A program made the translations under genes and the position numbers. 64,000 bases of DNA, taken from positions 310,001 to 374,000 of the forward strand of contig CAVTLG010000008.1 in assembly GCA_963735495.1 (NCBI GenBank), given 5' to 3'. Source of the DNA: CAVTLG01 sp963735495 (GTDB lineage Bacteria; Chloroflexota; Ktedonobacteria; Ktedonobacterales; Ktedonobacteraceae). Of the stretch, positions 8,709-17,013 are shown piece by piece. Position 1 is the first letter of the stretch. Every line of letters begins with the position of its first letter. The notes under the pieces are model-generated. The model did no database searches and was not told the origin of the DNA. It was given only the letters and a program-made list of their open reading frames with translations.

Positions 8709-8779
8709 GAGCAGCGACAACGGTAAGGCAACTCGCCGCAGGATTGTGATCATTGTTAGCTACCCAAAGGAGGGTTCTC

Positions 8780-8956
8780 ATGAAACGCTTTGTGGCACCA
8801 TCTGTCAGCGCACTTTTTGGTCTCTACTGTGTGCTCTGGGCTCTTGTAGCTGCGTCCTACCCGACATCATTGCGCATTAGCGGTGCTTTCTTCGGGATAG
8901 TCCTGCTGCTACTGGCCACCGTATACGTCCGTATTATTCTTCCTCAGGAGCAATAG
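8780..8956 (+). CDS. Small membrane protein, 58 residues, unknown function
   Basis: I do not recognise this gene. The ATG at 8780 follows a perfect AAGGAGG, which makes translation credible despite the short length. The protein is basic at the start (MKRF) and has two hydrophobic segments: VSALFGLYCVLWALVAASY, and a second covering GAFFGIVLLLLATVYVRIIL. It is therefore predicted to be a two-span inner membrane hairpin. It sits alone downstream of the structured leader. A 10-bp stem (8983-8992 with 9024-9033) lies between it and the convergent nuclease gene. Confidence 0.6.
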   Translation: MKRFVAPSVSALFGLYCVLWALVAASYPTSLRISGAFFGIVLLLLATVYVRIILPQEQ

Positions 8957-9051
8957 AAACGACAACGTTCCTATCAAGCAGTGGCTCTCCCGCATGTTCG
9001 AGCACAAGGCAAGCGGCAATGCACGGGAGAGCCGTTCGATATCATCGCACA

Positions 9052-9927
9052 TCAAACATCCTGGAGATATTTCCTGAATTGCTGAATATCTTGAGATAAG
9101 CCTATTTTGAGTATTAAATCATTCAGTACATCAGGATCATCAACACTATCTGAACGCTTTTTCGCCTGTGCGACTAGATCAGGATAACGAGCCTGTACAA
9201 AGTTCAAAAACAATTGGCGCTGAGCTTCCAGCCCTTTCCGCCGTTCTTCCTCACGCCCTTCCTGCAAGATGTCTTGAAATGCAGGCGTATCACGTAAGAT
9301 ATCTCGTAACATCACGAACCTCCTCCTGAGCCAGACTTGATCAGTCGGCTCCTCTAACGCTAACGACGCAAACAGATAGGTTAATGAAAGCAATTCGTCT
9401 CTAATATGGCTACCAGAAAGCAGTAAACATCCGATGACTTTTTCGATGACATCACGCTGTGCTCCATCCCGTGCCAATGACACCAACGGTAGTAAGCCAG
9501 CAATCCCAGCTTCTAGCAACATACTGAAAGGCATATCCCACAATAAAATGACTCGATAGTGGAAGCGCAGGACCTCTTCTCCATCCGGCAATAGCCGCAA
9601 CATGGGAGAAGATACCATACTGCTCCCCTTTTTTAAGAAGATGACGAAAGAACAAACAGGACATTGGTAACGACGCCACGCTAGTATATTGTACTCCAGA
9701 AGACGCTGTACCATGTTCGCATCGGTATTACGCTGAAATTCGAGGTGAAATAATACTCTCTGCCCATGATAGACGATTTCGTGTATTGCATCAGCCTCAA
9801 TGGTAATACTCTCGAACTGCTCAGAGCATGGACTGACAAAGCGTGCTCCTACAAGCAACCAATCAAGCATATCTTGCGGACACTCGTCCATCAGACGCTT
9901 CAGGCCCCTATCCCATGGCTTAACCAT
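9052..9927 (-). CDS. Rpn/PD-(D/E)XK nuclease family protein
   Basis: The 291-residue protein resembles the Rpn recombination-promoting nuclease and related PD-(D/E)XK transposase-like proteins, often present in many copies in large genomes. The N-terminal 100 residues carry the core: a predicted Asp in the ADAIHEIVYHG strand and the HLEFQR strand, which gives an E-x-Q variant of the E-x-K catalytic pair. The C-terminal part is helical and charged (EEGREEERRKGLEAQRQ), as in Rpn proteins. GGGGGAG precedes the ATG at 9927. It stands alone between unrelated genes. Whether it cuts DNA is not known from sequence. Confidence 0.75.
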   Translation of the reverse strand: MVKPWDRGLKRLMDECPQDMLDWLLVGARFVSPCSEQFESITIEADAIHEIVYHGQRVLFHLEFQRNTDANMVQRLLEYNILAWRRYQCPVCSFVIFLKKGSSMVSSPMLRLLPDGEEVLRFHYRVILLWDMPFSMLLEAGIAGLLPLVSLARDGAQRDVIEKVIGCLLLSGSHIRDELLSLTYLFASLALEEPTDQVWLRRRFVMLRDILRDTPAFQDILQEGREEERRKGLEAQRQLFLNFVQARYPDLVAQAKKRSDSVDDPDVLNDLILKIGLSQDIQQFRKYLQDV

Positions 9928-10177
9928 AAGCTAACTCCCCCCTTACTACATCGTCTACGCCTAAAGTATAACAAAAAATGTGCTTTACGCATAGGGCACA
10001 GGTATATTCGTGCGATTTTTCCTTGAATTGATGGGCATACATTCTATTTTATGTCAAATATCTAGAGAAACTCGCGCGCTCAACCATACGAGAATTATCA
10101 CACCCCTCGACGCTTCTGGCGAACTCTGTTAAAATTTCCTATAAATGATGACGAGATAGACAAGGAGAAGATCCTCT

Positions 10178-10889
10178 ATGATCGAAACAGGTGCCCAGGG
10201 CGGTCAATCCAGGCTGCCAATGCAAGGCGTCCCACAGCCTACACGCGCAGAGGTGCTCAATCTGCCACGCGTACACATCTCGACGCATCCGGTCATGGCC
10301 CATAAAATGACGCTCTTGCGCGACAAGCATACCGAGCCGCCAGCGTTCTACCGCCTGGTGAAGGAGATTGGTGCACTACTGGCATACGAGGCAACCGCAA
10401 CGCTCGCGCTCGAAAGATCTAGCCATCGAGACGCCACTGCAAGCGACAAAAGGCTATCGTCTGGCGGGCGGCATTGGCGTCACACCAATTCTACGCGCGG
10501 GACTTGGTCTGGCCGAGGGTTTCCGCGAAGTTATCTCAGATGCGCAAGTCTGGCACCTGGGACTGCGGCGCGATGAACATACGTTACAGGCGCTAGAATA
10601 CTATAATCGATTGCCACATAAAGTCGATTTGCAGGTTTGCTATGCCGTAGATCCGATGCTGGCAACCGGCGGATCAGCTATCGACGCACTGAATATACTG
10701 AAGCGCCGAGGTATACCAAGACTCTCGTATGTCGGTATTATTGCGGCACCGTATGGGCTTTTGCGATTATCTCAGGCACACCCCGATGTAGATATTTATG
10801 TGGCAGCACTCGATGAAACGCTCAATGATATTGGCTATATCGTCCCCGGTCTGGGAGATGCGGGCGACCGTCAGTTCGGAACGCTTTAA
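10178..10889 (+). CDS. upp: Uracil phosphoribosyltransferase, disrupted by a +1 shift
   Basis: UPRT converts uracil and PRPP to UMP in pyrimidine salvage. The first part (frame of 10178) has ISTHPVMAHKMTLLRDKHTE and LLAYEATATLALE. The second part (frame of 10368) continues IETPLQATKGYRLAG, ILRAGLGLAEG, the PRPP loop VDPMLATGGSAI and the ending IVPGLGDAGDRQFGTL. Removing one A from the AAA at 10413-10415 joins the halves with exactly the family spacing. The start has AAGGAG ten bases upstream. As written, only the first quarter or so would be made. All catalytic motifs are otherwise intact, which favours a sequencing error or a very recent mutation. Confidence 0.88.
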
Positions 10890-10943
10890 GCGTAACATAC
10901 ATACATACATAGAACACGTTTTTAGTTTAGAGGGTGAATATTC

Positions 10944-11402
10944 GTGTATACACTAATGGATTCTTTCGCGTCGGATGATGACAATAATGCGAAACAACAC
11001 GTGTCATCTACCAGCGACAACAGTGCAGAACCATCCGTAGCACCTGACGACAATCAAAGTGCAGAGCCGTCTGTGACCAGTACGACAGCACCATCTGTTA
11101 CCGACATTAAGGCAACCGAGCAGCCATTGTCAACAGAAGAGACACTATTACCACCAGAAGCGCAAGGTGATGTCAATGGTGGTCCACTTGGGTGTTGTCT
11201 TGGCATCACCATCGGACTCCTACTGAGTCTGAGCCTGGTCTTTTTTAGCTACCTGGGCATTAGCCCGTTAAGGCTCTGGCTGGGCACAGGACTTAGCATC
11301 ACGCTGCGTGTACTGCTGGTCATTGTAGCTCTGGCTGCGGTCATCATCTGTGGTCGTGCCGGATGGCGGATTGGCAAGAAAGCTTATCGTGAATATCAAT
11401 GA
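10944..11402 (+). CDS. Hypothetical membrane protein with acidic Ser/Thr-rich N-terminus
   Basis: I do not recognise this 152-residue protein. Residues 1-75 are a hydrophilic, Asp/Ser/Thr/Pro-rich, low-complexity stretch with repeated AEPSV units. Two membrane spans follow, LGCCLGITIGLLLSLSLVFF and a second near LRVLLVIVALAAVIICG, then a short basic tail (GKKAYREYQ). The GTG at 10944 has AGAGGGTGA upstream; an ATG at 10956 is possible. It follows upp by 54 bases on the same strand, with a short ACAT tandem run between them. Confidence 0.55.
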   Translation: MYTLMDSFASDDDNNAKQHVSSTSDNSAEPSVAPDDNQSAEPSVTSTTAPSVTDIKATEQPLSTEETLLPPEAQGDVNGGPLGCCLGITIGLLLSLSLVFFSYLGISPLRLWLGTGLSITLRVLLVIVALAAVIICGRAGWRIGKKAYREYQ

Positions 11403-11606
11403 CCTGCTGTGAAAGAATGATAGGGCACGAAAATCCAGGTGCACAACAAGCTTCGTCTCCTATTTCACCGGCTTGTATAAGAATTTCTGGCTATGTCTGG
11501 CCGTTAATGCCCCATTGAGGCTTGTAATAGTATATTCTACTAACAGGACCCTTAAAAAAAAAGCGCGCAAGCTATTCTTAATGAGGAAATAAAGGGATTG
11601 TTAGCA

Positions 11607-11849
11607 ATGGACAAGCTGGCTATACCACGACAACAGATAGAACATACACCCGGGTTAGCACACGATACTACCAATATACACTGTGATTTTTCATTGAAGG
11701 AAACTGCACTGGTCGCTTATGAACAAGCAATCCAGTTAGCTCCTCGTGAAGCTGTTCTCCACTATCATAAGGGCCAGGTATTGGAGCAGTTAGGAAAAGC
11801 GGATGAAGCTCAACAAGCTTACGCCGAAGCTCGTCGTCTAGGATATTAG
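11607..11849 (+). CDS. Small single-TPR protein
   Basis: The 80-residue product has one clear tetratricopeptide repeat pair at its end: ETALVAYEQAIQLAPREAVLHYHKGQ, followed by VLEQLGKADEAQQAYAEARRLGY. TPRs are helical protein-protein interaction modules. One repeat with a capping helix is very short for a functional TPR protein, so this may be a remnant of a larger one or a small adaptor. AAAGGGA lies upstream of the ATG at 11607. It is convergent with the MCP gene. Confidence 0.45.
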   Translation: MDKLAIPRQQIEHTPGLAHDTTNIHCDFSLKETALVAYEQAIQLAPREAVLHYHKGQVLEQLGKADEAQQAYAEARRLGY

Positions 11850-11908
11850 CAGGAAAGTAGCTCTCACCTGTATTACTCAACCCATCCCCCCAGATCCATT
11901 GCCCAGCG

Positions 11909-13627
11909 CTAGCGCTCACGCAGTTGAATTTCCGTCATACGTGAGCGCAGCGAGTTCGTCATCGTTACCAGATGCGTGGTTGATTGCTGCATTTCACGTG
12001 TATAACGGGCTATATCATCCATTATACGCAGGATCTCATTGGTAGCGCCTATAATCAAGGGCGACGTCTGTGATTGACTCTCAGCCGCCGAACAAACATT
12101 TTGTATCAGTTGCTTTAAGCGCTCAGTCACCACGCCAATGGCATCCAGAGCAATACTCGTTTGCGTCACCAATTCCGTCTGTACGACGACTTGCAGTGTA
12201 CTCTGTTCCACACTTTGTGAAACGCTACTTGTTTCATGCTGGATGGTACGAATATAGTTGTTTACCTGCTGAGAAATTTCTGCACTGTACGCGGCCAGTG
12301 TGCGCATCTCCTGGGCCACAATCGTAAATCCCTGACCATGCTCGCCGGCTCTCGTCGCCTCAATGGCGGCATTCAATGCCAGGAGATGCATACGCATCTT
12401 CAGATCATTGAGCGCGGTGATTGTCTCATCGATCTCCTGCCCGCTCTCACCAAGTAATTTCATCGTACGAGCAGATTGCATGGTCGCCTCGCGCACCATA
12501 CCCATACCCTCTACAGCACGATCAACGCTTGTCTGGGCCTCATGAGTCACATCACCAGCTTCTACGGCTGTTTTATCCATGGTCGCGGCTCGTTCGGAGA
12601 TACTTTGCATGACACGCGTGATCTCTGTAACGACCTGTGAAATCTGATTGGCCTGCTGCCCCTGTTGCAACGTCACACGCACCAGAGACTCAGAATTACG
12701 CTGCACATTATGCAAGTGTTCGTCAATGGTGAGTGTAACCGTTTGCATACCACGTAGAATAGCACTGATCTCTTCAATCATTGCGTTGATCGCATGCGCG
12801 ACTGGCTGCAACTTTTCATGCAGAGAGCGCACACGCACACGCAGATCTCCCTGCTGTAACAACACCAGATCATCATGCAGGACAGCAAGAGCTTGCTCCA
12901 AAGCGACACGCTCGGTCTCGCGTTCCTGGAAGAGTAATGTATTATCAATCGCCAATGCAGCCTGATTCGCAAAAAGCTCTACGGTCTCCACTGTTTCCAT
13001 GGTAGGAATTTTTCCGTTCTCGGGATCGTCCAGGAACAGGCAACCTAACAGCTTTTGCTCACGTGGACTATACAAGGGGACCAGAAAAGCGTCCTCGGGA
13101 TGCCAGCCACCCGCTTCATAATCCCCAATAGTCTTGCTCACAACCACAATCTTATCCGCAAAAATATCAGAGTATGCATGAGAAATAAAATAGCTCTGGC
13201 TCATACGAAATTCTGGACGCATTAATTGGGACAGGGACTCGAAAGAAAACGGAGATTGCCGCAGCAACCGTTGATCCTCTTCCGCTACGCCTGCAAACGC
13301 AACGGACACGAGATGCATGCCATTCTCATCAAGCAAGCGAATATGGAGTATACGAAAGCCAGTGCAGGCCGCGATGGATGTCACAATCTGAGCCAGCACT
13401 TCATCCAGACTCAAGTCCGCCCGCAAGAGGTTGCCAAGGCGCACAAGCTCTTTGATCTGCTGCGCGTGCAATTCAGCCTCCGATGCATGCGTCAAATCGG
13501 GCAACTGGGGCGGTGGCACGTAGAGTGTGGATGCAATCTGTTCACGTCCATTTTGCACGTTGTCACCTAACGAGCGAAAACGTACGCGTAAAGGAATATA
13601 CTTTGTCTGCGATTTTCTTTCTGACAT
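11909..13627 (-). CDS. Soluble GAF-domain methyl-accepting signalling protein
   Basis: The 572-residue protein has no membrane span. A basic N-terminal region of about 45 residues is followed by a GAF sensor domain (about residues 60-230, with FRILHIRLLDENG and the strand around KLLGCLFLDDPENG). A coiled-coil linker comes next, then a methyl-accepting chemotaxis signalling domain (about 330-560). Its hairpin tip region reads LALNAAIEATRAGEHGQGFTIVAQEMRTLA, the part that contacts CheA/CheW. It probably senses a small molecule in the cytoplasm. No che or flagellar genes are in the window, so its output partner is unknown. Confidence 0.85.
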   Translation of the reverse strand: MSERKSQTKYIPLRVRFRSLGDNVQNGREQIASTLYVPPPQLPDLTHASEAELHAQQIKELVRLGNLLRADLSLDEVLAQIVTSIAACTGFRILHIRLLDENGMHLVSVAFAGVAEEDQRLLRQSPFSFESLSQLMRPEFRMSQSYFISHAYSDIFADKIVVVSKTIGDYEAGGWHPEDAFLVPLYSPREQKLLGCLFLDDPENGKIPTMETVETVELFANQAALAIDNTLLFQERETERVALEQALAVLHDDLVLLQQGDLRVRVRSLHEKLQPVAHAINAMIEEISAILRGMQTVTLTIDEHLHNVQRNSESLVRVTLQQGQQANQISQVVTEITRVMQSISERAATMDKTAVEAGDVTHEAQTSVDRAVEGMGMVREATMQSARTMKLLGESGQEIDETITALNDLKMRMHLLALNAAIEATRAGEHGQGFTIVAQEMRTLAAYSAEISQQVNNYIRTIQHETSSVSQSVEQSTLQVVVQTELVTQTSIALDAIGVVTERLKQLIQNVCSAAESQSQTSPLIIGATNEILRIMDDIARYTREMQQSTTHLVTMTNSLRSRMTEIQLRER

Positions 13628-13732
13628 GAAACAATTACCCCCCAGGACTTTCGATCATAGATCACGGTCTTTGTCCTCAGAGGATAGCATACTCAAGCTC
13701 CCATCTACAAGTCAGATAGCACTTCCTGCTCT

Positions 13733-14311
13733 CTATTTGCTAGTATCCTTCGTGCCCTCATCATTTCGTGTCTCAGAGATGAATTCCTCCATTCTTTTGG
13801 GAGCTAAAGGGGTAAACGCCTCTAAAAGATGAAACTGACGTGCACCTACCAGATCCCAGGCCCGTGCGATGCCATAAAGATAGATGATCACAAGCAGTAT
13901 ACTAAGATTGTAAAGAGCAGAAAGATCTCCAGGTGTTATTAATAAGCGAATTGCGTAGAAGATTTCAAAACTGAAGATGGTCATACTGCCTAAGCTGAAA
14001 ACAGCTCTCCTCAGTTTCTTTATCCAACTAACGGGATCTTGTAACAGGCTTATACTCATAAGGATGGTGTTTACCAGTCCAATCGCGCTCATCGTAATGG
14101 TTATTCCATCGATTGTCTCATGAGGTACAAGTGCTATCAACGAGATAACGAGCGGATTGAGCAATGCAGTGTAAGAGCTAGCAATCTGGACTTGCCGCAT
14201 AACAGTGGCATTTTCTGGATTGATAGAGATGACGAGAAATATAAGGCCAAAAAGTGTCGCCCCAACTCCGGCCATAACGGCAAAAAAGTTTGTGAAATCT
14301 GCTGGCACCAT
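13733..14311 (-). CDS. Hypothetical five-span membrane protein
   Basis: I do not recognise this 192-residue protein. It has about five hydrophobic segments: FFAVMAGVGATLFGLIFLVI, ALLNPLVISLIALVP, ITMSAIGLVNTILMSISLL, SLGSMTIFSFEIFYAIRLL and LYNLSILLVIIYLYGIARAW. A charged cytoplasmic tail ends EEFISETRNDEGTKDTSK. The ATG at 14311 is preferred to an upstream one at 14395 because AGGAAAGGA precedes it. It lies upstream of the MCP gene on the same strand, about 105 bases away, but nothing shows they act together. Confidence 0.6.
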   Translation of the reverse strand: MVPADFTNFFAVMAGVGATLFGLIFLVISINPENATVMRQVQIASSYTALLNPLVISLIALVPHETIDGITITMSAIGLVNTILMSISLLQDPVSWIKKLRRAVFSLGSMTIFSFEIFYAIRLLITPGDLSALYNLSILLVIIYLYGIARAWDLVGARQFHLLEAFTPLAPKRMEEFISETRNDEGTKDTSK

Positions 14312-14526
14312 AGAATCATTTCGTCCTTTCCTGTGCAACCTGGGACAGATTATAGCACAAGCATGGGAAACCGAAGTGTTGATCAAGCGTGCCAAACTGA
14401 TCCGCGCAAGATATACTTCTGTTGATCCGCTCGAAGCAAAGCATGGCAGAGTAGAGGCGTGTCCTGGCGACCGTCCCTACCCTGTTTCCCCTTCAAAGGA
14501 TGGAGATCCTCACAACAGTATCAACG

Positions 14527-15759
14527 TTAGCGGCTAGCAGCATAGATATATTGTGAATAATATCCATAAAGAGCATGCGGAATACGACCAACAATACGCA
14601 CGCCAGTTGACTCGTGCACTTCTTGATCGACGCGCCCGCGCCTGTGGAAGAGTTTGACCAGGTCCCCTTTATTAAAAGGAATCAGCACAGACACAGTATC
14701 CATGCTCTTTGCCAGCACTTCAGCAATTTTTGCGCACAAGGCATCTAACCCCACATGCTTTAGCGCGGAGACGGGTACGGCATGCGGATAGAGGCTACTA
14801 TCGATCTCTTCAGGTGCATCCAGCAAGTCAATTTTGTTGAGCGCGGTCACACGAGGCTTATCGTGCGCCTCCAGATCTGCCAGGATCTCATTGACGGTTT
14901 CACTCTGCTCGATAGCATTCTCATGATTGATATCCACCACTTCGAGCAGCACATCGGCATCAATGACCTCTTCGAGCGTCGCACGGAACGCCGCAATCAG
15001 CTTAGTTGGCAGCTTTTGGATAAAACCAACGGTATCAGTGACCAGCACTTCCTGATTGCCAGGCAGTATGATATGGCGCGTCACGGGGTCCAGGGTAGCG
15101 AAGAGTTTATCTTCCGCCACCACCTCGGCTTCAGTGAGAGCATTAAACAGGGTAGATTTCCCGGCATTTGTGTAGCCCACCACGGCAACCACCGGAATGG
15201 CTTGCGCCGCTCGCTGCCGCCGATGCAGCGTACGCTGCTTACGTACGTCTTCGATATCTTCCTTCAGTTCCGCGATGCGACTGCGGATGCGCCGCCGATC
15301 AATTTCGAGTTTTGTTTCGCCAGGGCCACGTACGCCTATCGCACCGCCAACGCCGCCCGCACCACGCGAACCACCAGCCTGGCGCGTAAAATCGTTCCCC
15401 AACCCCGAGAGACGCGGTAGACGATACTCTGATTGTGCTAACTCAACCTGGAGACGTCCCTCGCGGGTGCGAGCATGTTGAGCAAAGATGTCGAGGATGA
15501 GGGCCGTGCGATCAATCACACGTATACCAAGCAGTTTTTCCAGATTGCGTTGCTGCGTTGGCGCAAGCTCGTCATCGAAGATTACCAGGTCAAGCTCTTG
15601 CTGCTGCACCAGTTCGCTCAACTCCTGTGCACGTCCTTTGCCCACATACGTTGCCGAGTCTGGATGAGAGAGCCGCTGTATCATCCTACCAACGACCGTC
15701 GCTCCAGCCGTGCGAGCCAGGGCTTCCAGCTCGCTCATAGAATCCTCAACACTCCACAT
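14527..15759 (-). CDS. hflX: Ribosome-associated GTPase HflX (start uncertain)
   Basis: HflX is an Obg-class GTPase that splits stalled 70S ribosomes under stress. It shows the HflX glycine-rich block GSRGAGGVGGAIGVRGPGE, Walker A GYTNAGKST, DTVGF and NKIDLL. The first ATG is at 15759, but the same frame stays open upstream to 15855 and encodes ERAYLVAVEAVADD, which matches the HflX N-terminus. This extension has no ATG, GTG or TTG before the in-frame stop at 15856-15858, although a GGAGG (15859-15863) sits in the right place. A single missing base near 15853 (for example ATGACG read as ATACG) would restore a normal start. Confidence 0.9.
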   Translation of the reverse strand: MWSVEDSMSELEALARTAGATVVGRMIQRLSHPDSATYVGKGRAQELSELVQQQELDLVIFDDELAPTQQRNLEKLLGIRVIDRTALILDIFAQHARTREGRLQVELAQSEYRLPRLSGLGNDFTRQAGGSRGAGGVGGAIGVRGPGETKLEIDRRRIRSRIAELKEDIEDVRKQRTLHRRQRAAQAIPVVAVVGYTNAGKSTLFNALTEAEVVAEDKLFATLDPVTRHIILPGNQEVLVTDTVGFIQKLPTKLIAAFRATLEEVIDADVLLEVVDINHENAIEQSETVNEILADLEAHDKPRVTALNKIDLLDAPEEIDSSLYPHAVPVSALKHVGLDALCAKIAEVLAKSMDTVSVLIPFNKGDLVKLFHRRGRVDQEVHESTGVRIVGRIPHALYGYYSQYIYAASR

Positions 15760-15952
15760 CGTATCGTCAGCAACAGCTTCTACCGCAACGAGATAGGCAC
15801 GCTCTGGCTCGCTCTTCGCGCCAGTATCGATGAGATGATCTAGCTTTGTCGTATACTACCTCCAGCTATCTTCAAGGCAACAAAACATATATGTATTGTA
15901 TGAATTTAGACTGCCAGAAAGCAACCCTTTTAAAATCCATAAGAAAGCTGAC

Positions 15953-15985
15953 GCCGCTAGCCTTTGGCTCATCTGAACGCAAGGC
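15953..15985. repeat. Short dispersed repeat, copy 1
   Basis: These 33 bases (GCCGCTAGCCTTTGGCTCAT and on) match two segments of the tldE-tldD gap: 18438-18456 (GCCGTTAGCCTTCGGCTCAT) and 18480-18500 (GGCTCATCTGAATGCAAGGC, one base different). In both places it lies just after the stop of a minus-strand gene (cvpA and tldD). Confidence 0.5.
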
Positions 15986-16000
15986 CATAGAAAACCATCG

Positions 16001-16552
16001 TCATGGTTGCGGCAAGTTGGGCAAAGCCTTGATGAAGAAGCCATTCACCTTCGCAAACAGACTATTTGTCACCGCCTGATTGTAAAAGTTATGCCATTGT
16101 GTGAGCTGGCTCACCTGAATACTGAAACCGGGAATAGTCTGCGATCCCGCGTGAATAGCAGCCTGCGCACTCCCCAAAAAAGTTCCCAGCACAATCAATA
16201 AGAATAACCACAGCAGCCAGGCTTCAACAAAACCAATCGCGCCCCCCAGCAGTGCATCAGCCTGACTAATCACCGGCAAACTCTTTACAACGCCATGGAC
16301 CATATGGCCGATAATATGCACGATCAACACCACGCCAAGCACCAGGACACCATACGCGATGAGCGGAGTCACCGACAAACCGTTGTTCGCCAGTAACATG
16401 GCAAATGCTGGCCCGTAGTAGTAGGCAGCAGCAAGACCGATAGGCAAACCAACCAGACTAATGAGGCTGAGCACCGCCCCATTGCGCAATCCGCTGAGTA
16501 CCAGCAACACAACAGTGATCAAAAAGAGAATATCTACCAGGGACAAAGACAT
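16001..16552 (-). CDS. cvpA: CvpA family membrane protein
   Basis: The 183-residue protein has the CvpA layout of four membrane segments: VDILFLITVVLLVLSGLRNG, the Gly/Leu-rich second span, IAYGVLVLGVVLIVHIIGHM and AWLLWLFLLIVLGTF. CvpA proteins are inner membrane proteins linked to colicin V production and to envelope stress and bile resistance; the molecular role is not known. Its RBS is a strong GGAGGAATAAACA before the ATG at 16552. It lies upstream of hflX on the same strand, separated by a short dispersed repeat. Confidence 0.8.
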   Translation of the reverse strand: MSLSLVDILFLITVVLLVLSGLRNGAVLSLISLVGLPIGLAAAYYYGPAFAMLLANNGLSVTPLIAYGVLVLGVVLIVHIIGHMVHGVVKSLPVISQADALLGGAIGFVEAWLLWLFLLIVLGTFLGSAQAAIHAGSQTIPGFSIQVSQLTQWHNFYNQAVTNSLFAKVNGFFIKALPNLPQP

Positions 16553-16763
16553 TGTTTATTCCTCCAGACATCGTAGTCACATGGCCGTTGCAATAATTAT
16601 AGAACAGATGAGGCTAGCATCCATCATCAAATACGCAAGGGATAGGACTATTGTTACAAAAAGTTGTTCCCTTCCAGTTTTTCTGATTTGCACCTCATGT
16701 TGAATGACTCGCCTGACTGGTGGTTTCCATTTTGTAACAGTGTAGGTCTGCTGAGTTTCGTCA

Positions 16764-16832
16764 ACAACTGGGTAGGGGCGGCGCTTGCCTCCGCCCCGGG
16801 GCGCACGCGAGGTGACGCTCCTACCCAGTTGT
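16764..16832. repeat. Palindromic REP/MITE-like element A
   Basis: A 69-base GC-rich element with perfect 13-bp terminal inverted repeats (ACAACTGGGTAGG at 16764-16776 and its complement at 16820-16832). The interior is an imperfect hairpin of CCGCC and GCGC blocks. It lies in the 461-base gap between cvpA and tldE and contains no coding sequence. No transposase is nearby. Confidence 0.6.
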
Positions 16833-16922
16833 CCTCGTGGGCGCGGAACCTGGAAAGGTTGCAGCCTGCTCTGTTTCCCCCTTCTTAACGTTCGCGCTTA
16901 TAGGGCGGCAGTCCTGGCTGAG

Positions 16923-16954
16923 CCGCCGCAAAGGACACTGCGCTCGGTCCCTAC
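16923..16954. repeat. Half copy of palindromic element B, inverted
   Basis: CCGCCGCAAAGGACACTG and the following CGCTCGGTCCCTAC match, with a few differences, the reverse complement of the left arm of the element at 24375-24448. This shows that the element is a dispersed family in this genome. The rest of the 461-base gap holds element A and otherwise nothing clear. Confidence 0.5.
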
Positions 16955-17013
16955 GCACGCTTGTACTAGGGATCGCGTAGTTACCTCATTTGAGAGCTAA
17001 GATAGTCCCATCA

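Noticed and set aside
8567..8749. 60-codon frame in the leader region
   Set aside because: It crosses the strong stem-loop, has no ribosome binding site and no protein features; the region is better explained as structured RNA.
10400..10430. Programmed frameshift in upp
   Set aside because: No slippery heptamer plus pseudoknot or internal Shine-Dalgarno at the site, and UPRT is not known to use one; a one-base error fits better.
16553..17013. Small RNA or gene in the GC-rich gap
   Set aside because: Explained by palindromic elements A and B; open frames there are low-complexity and lack start signals.
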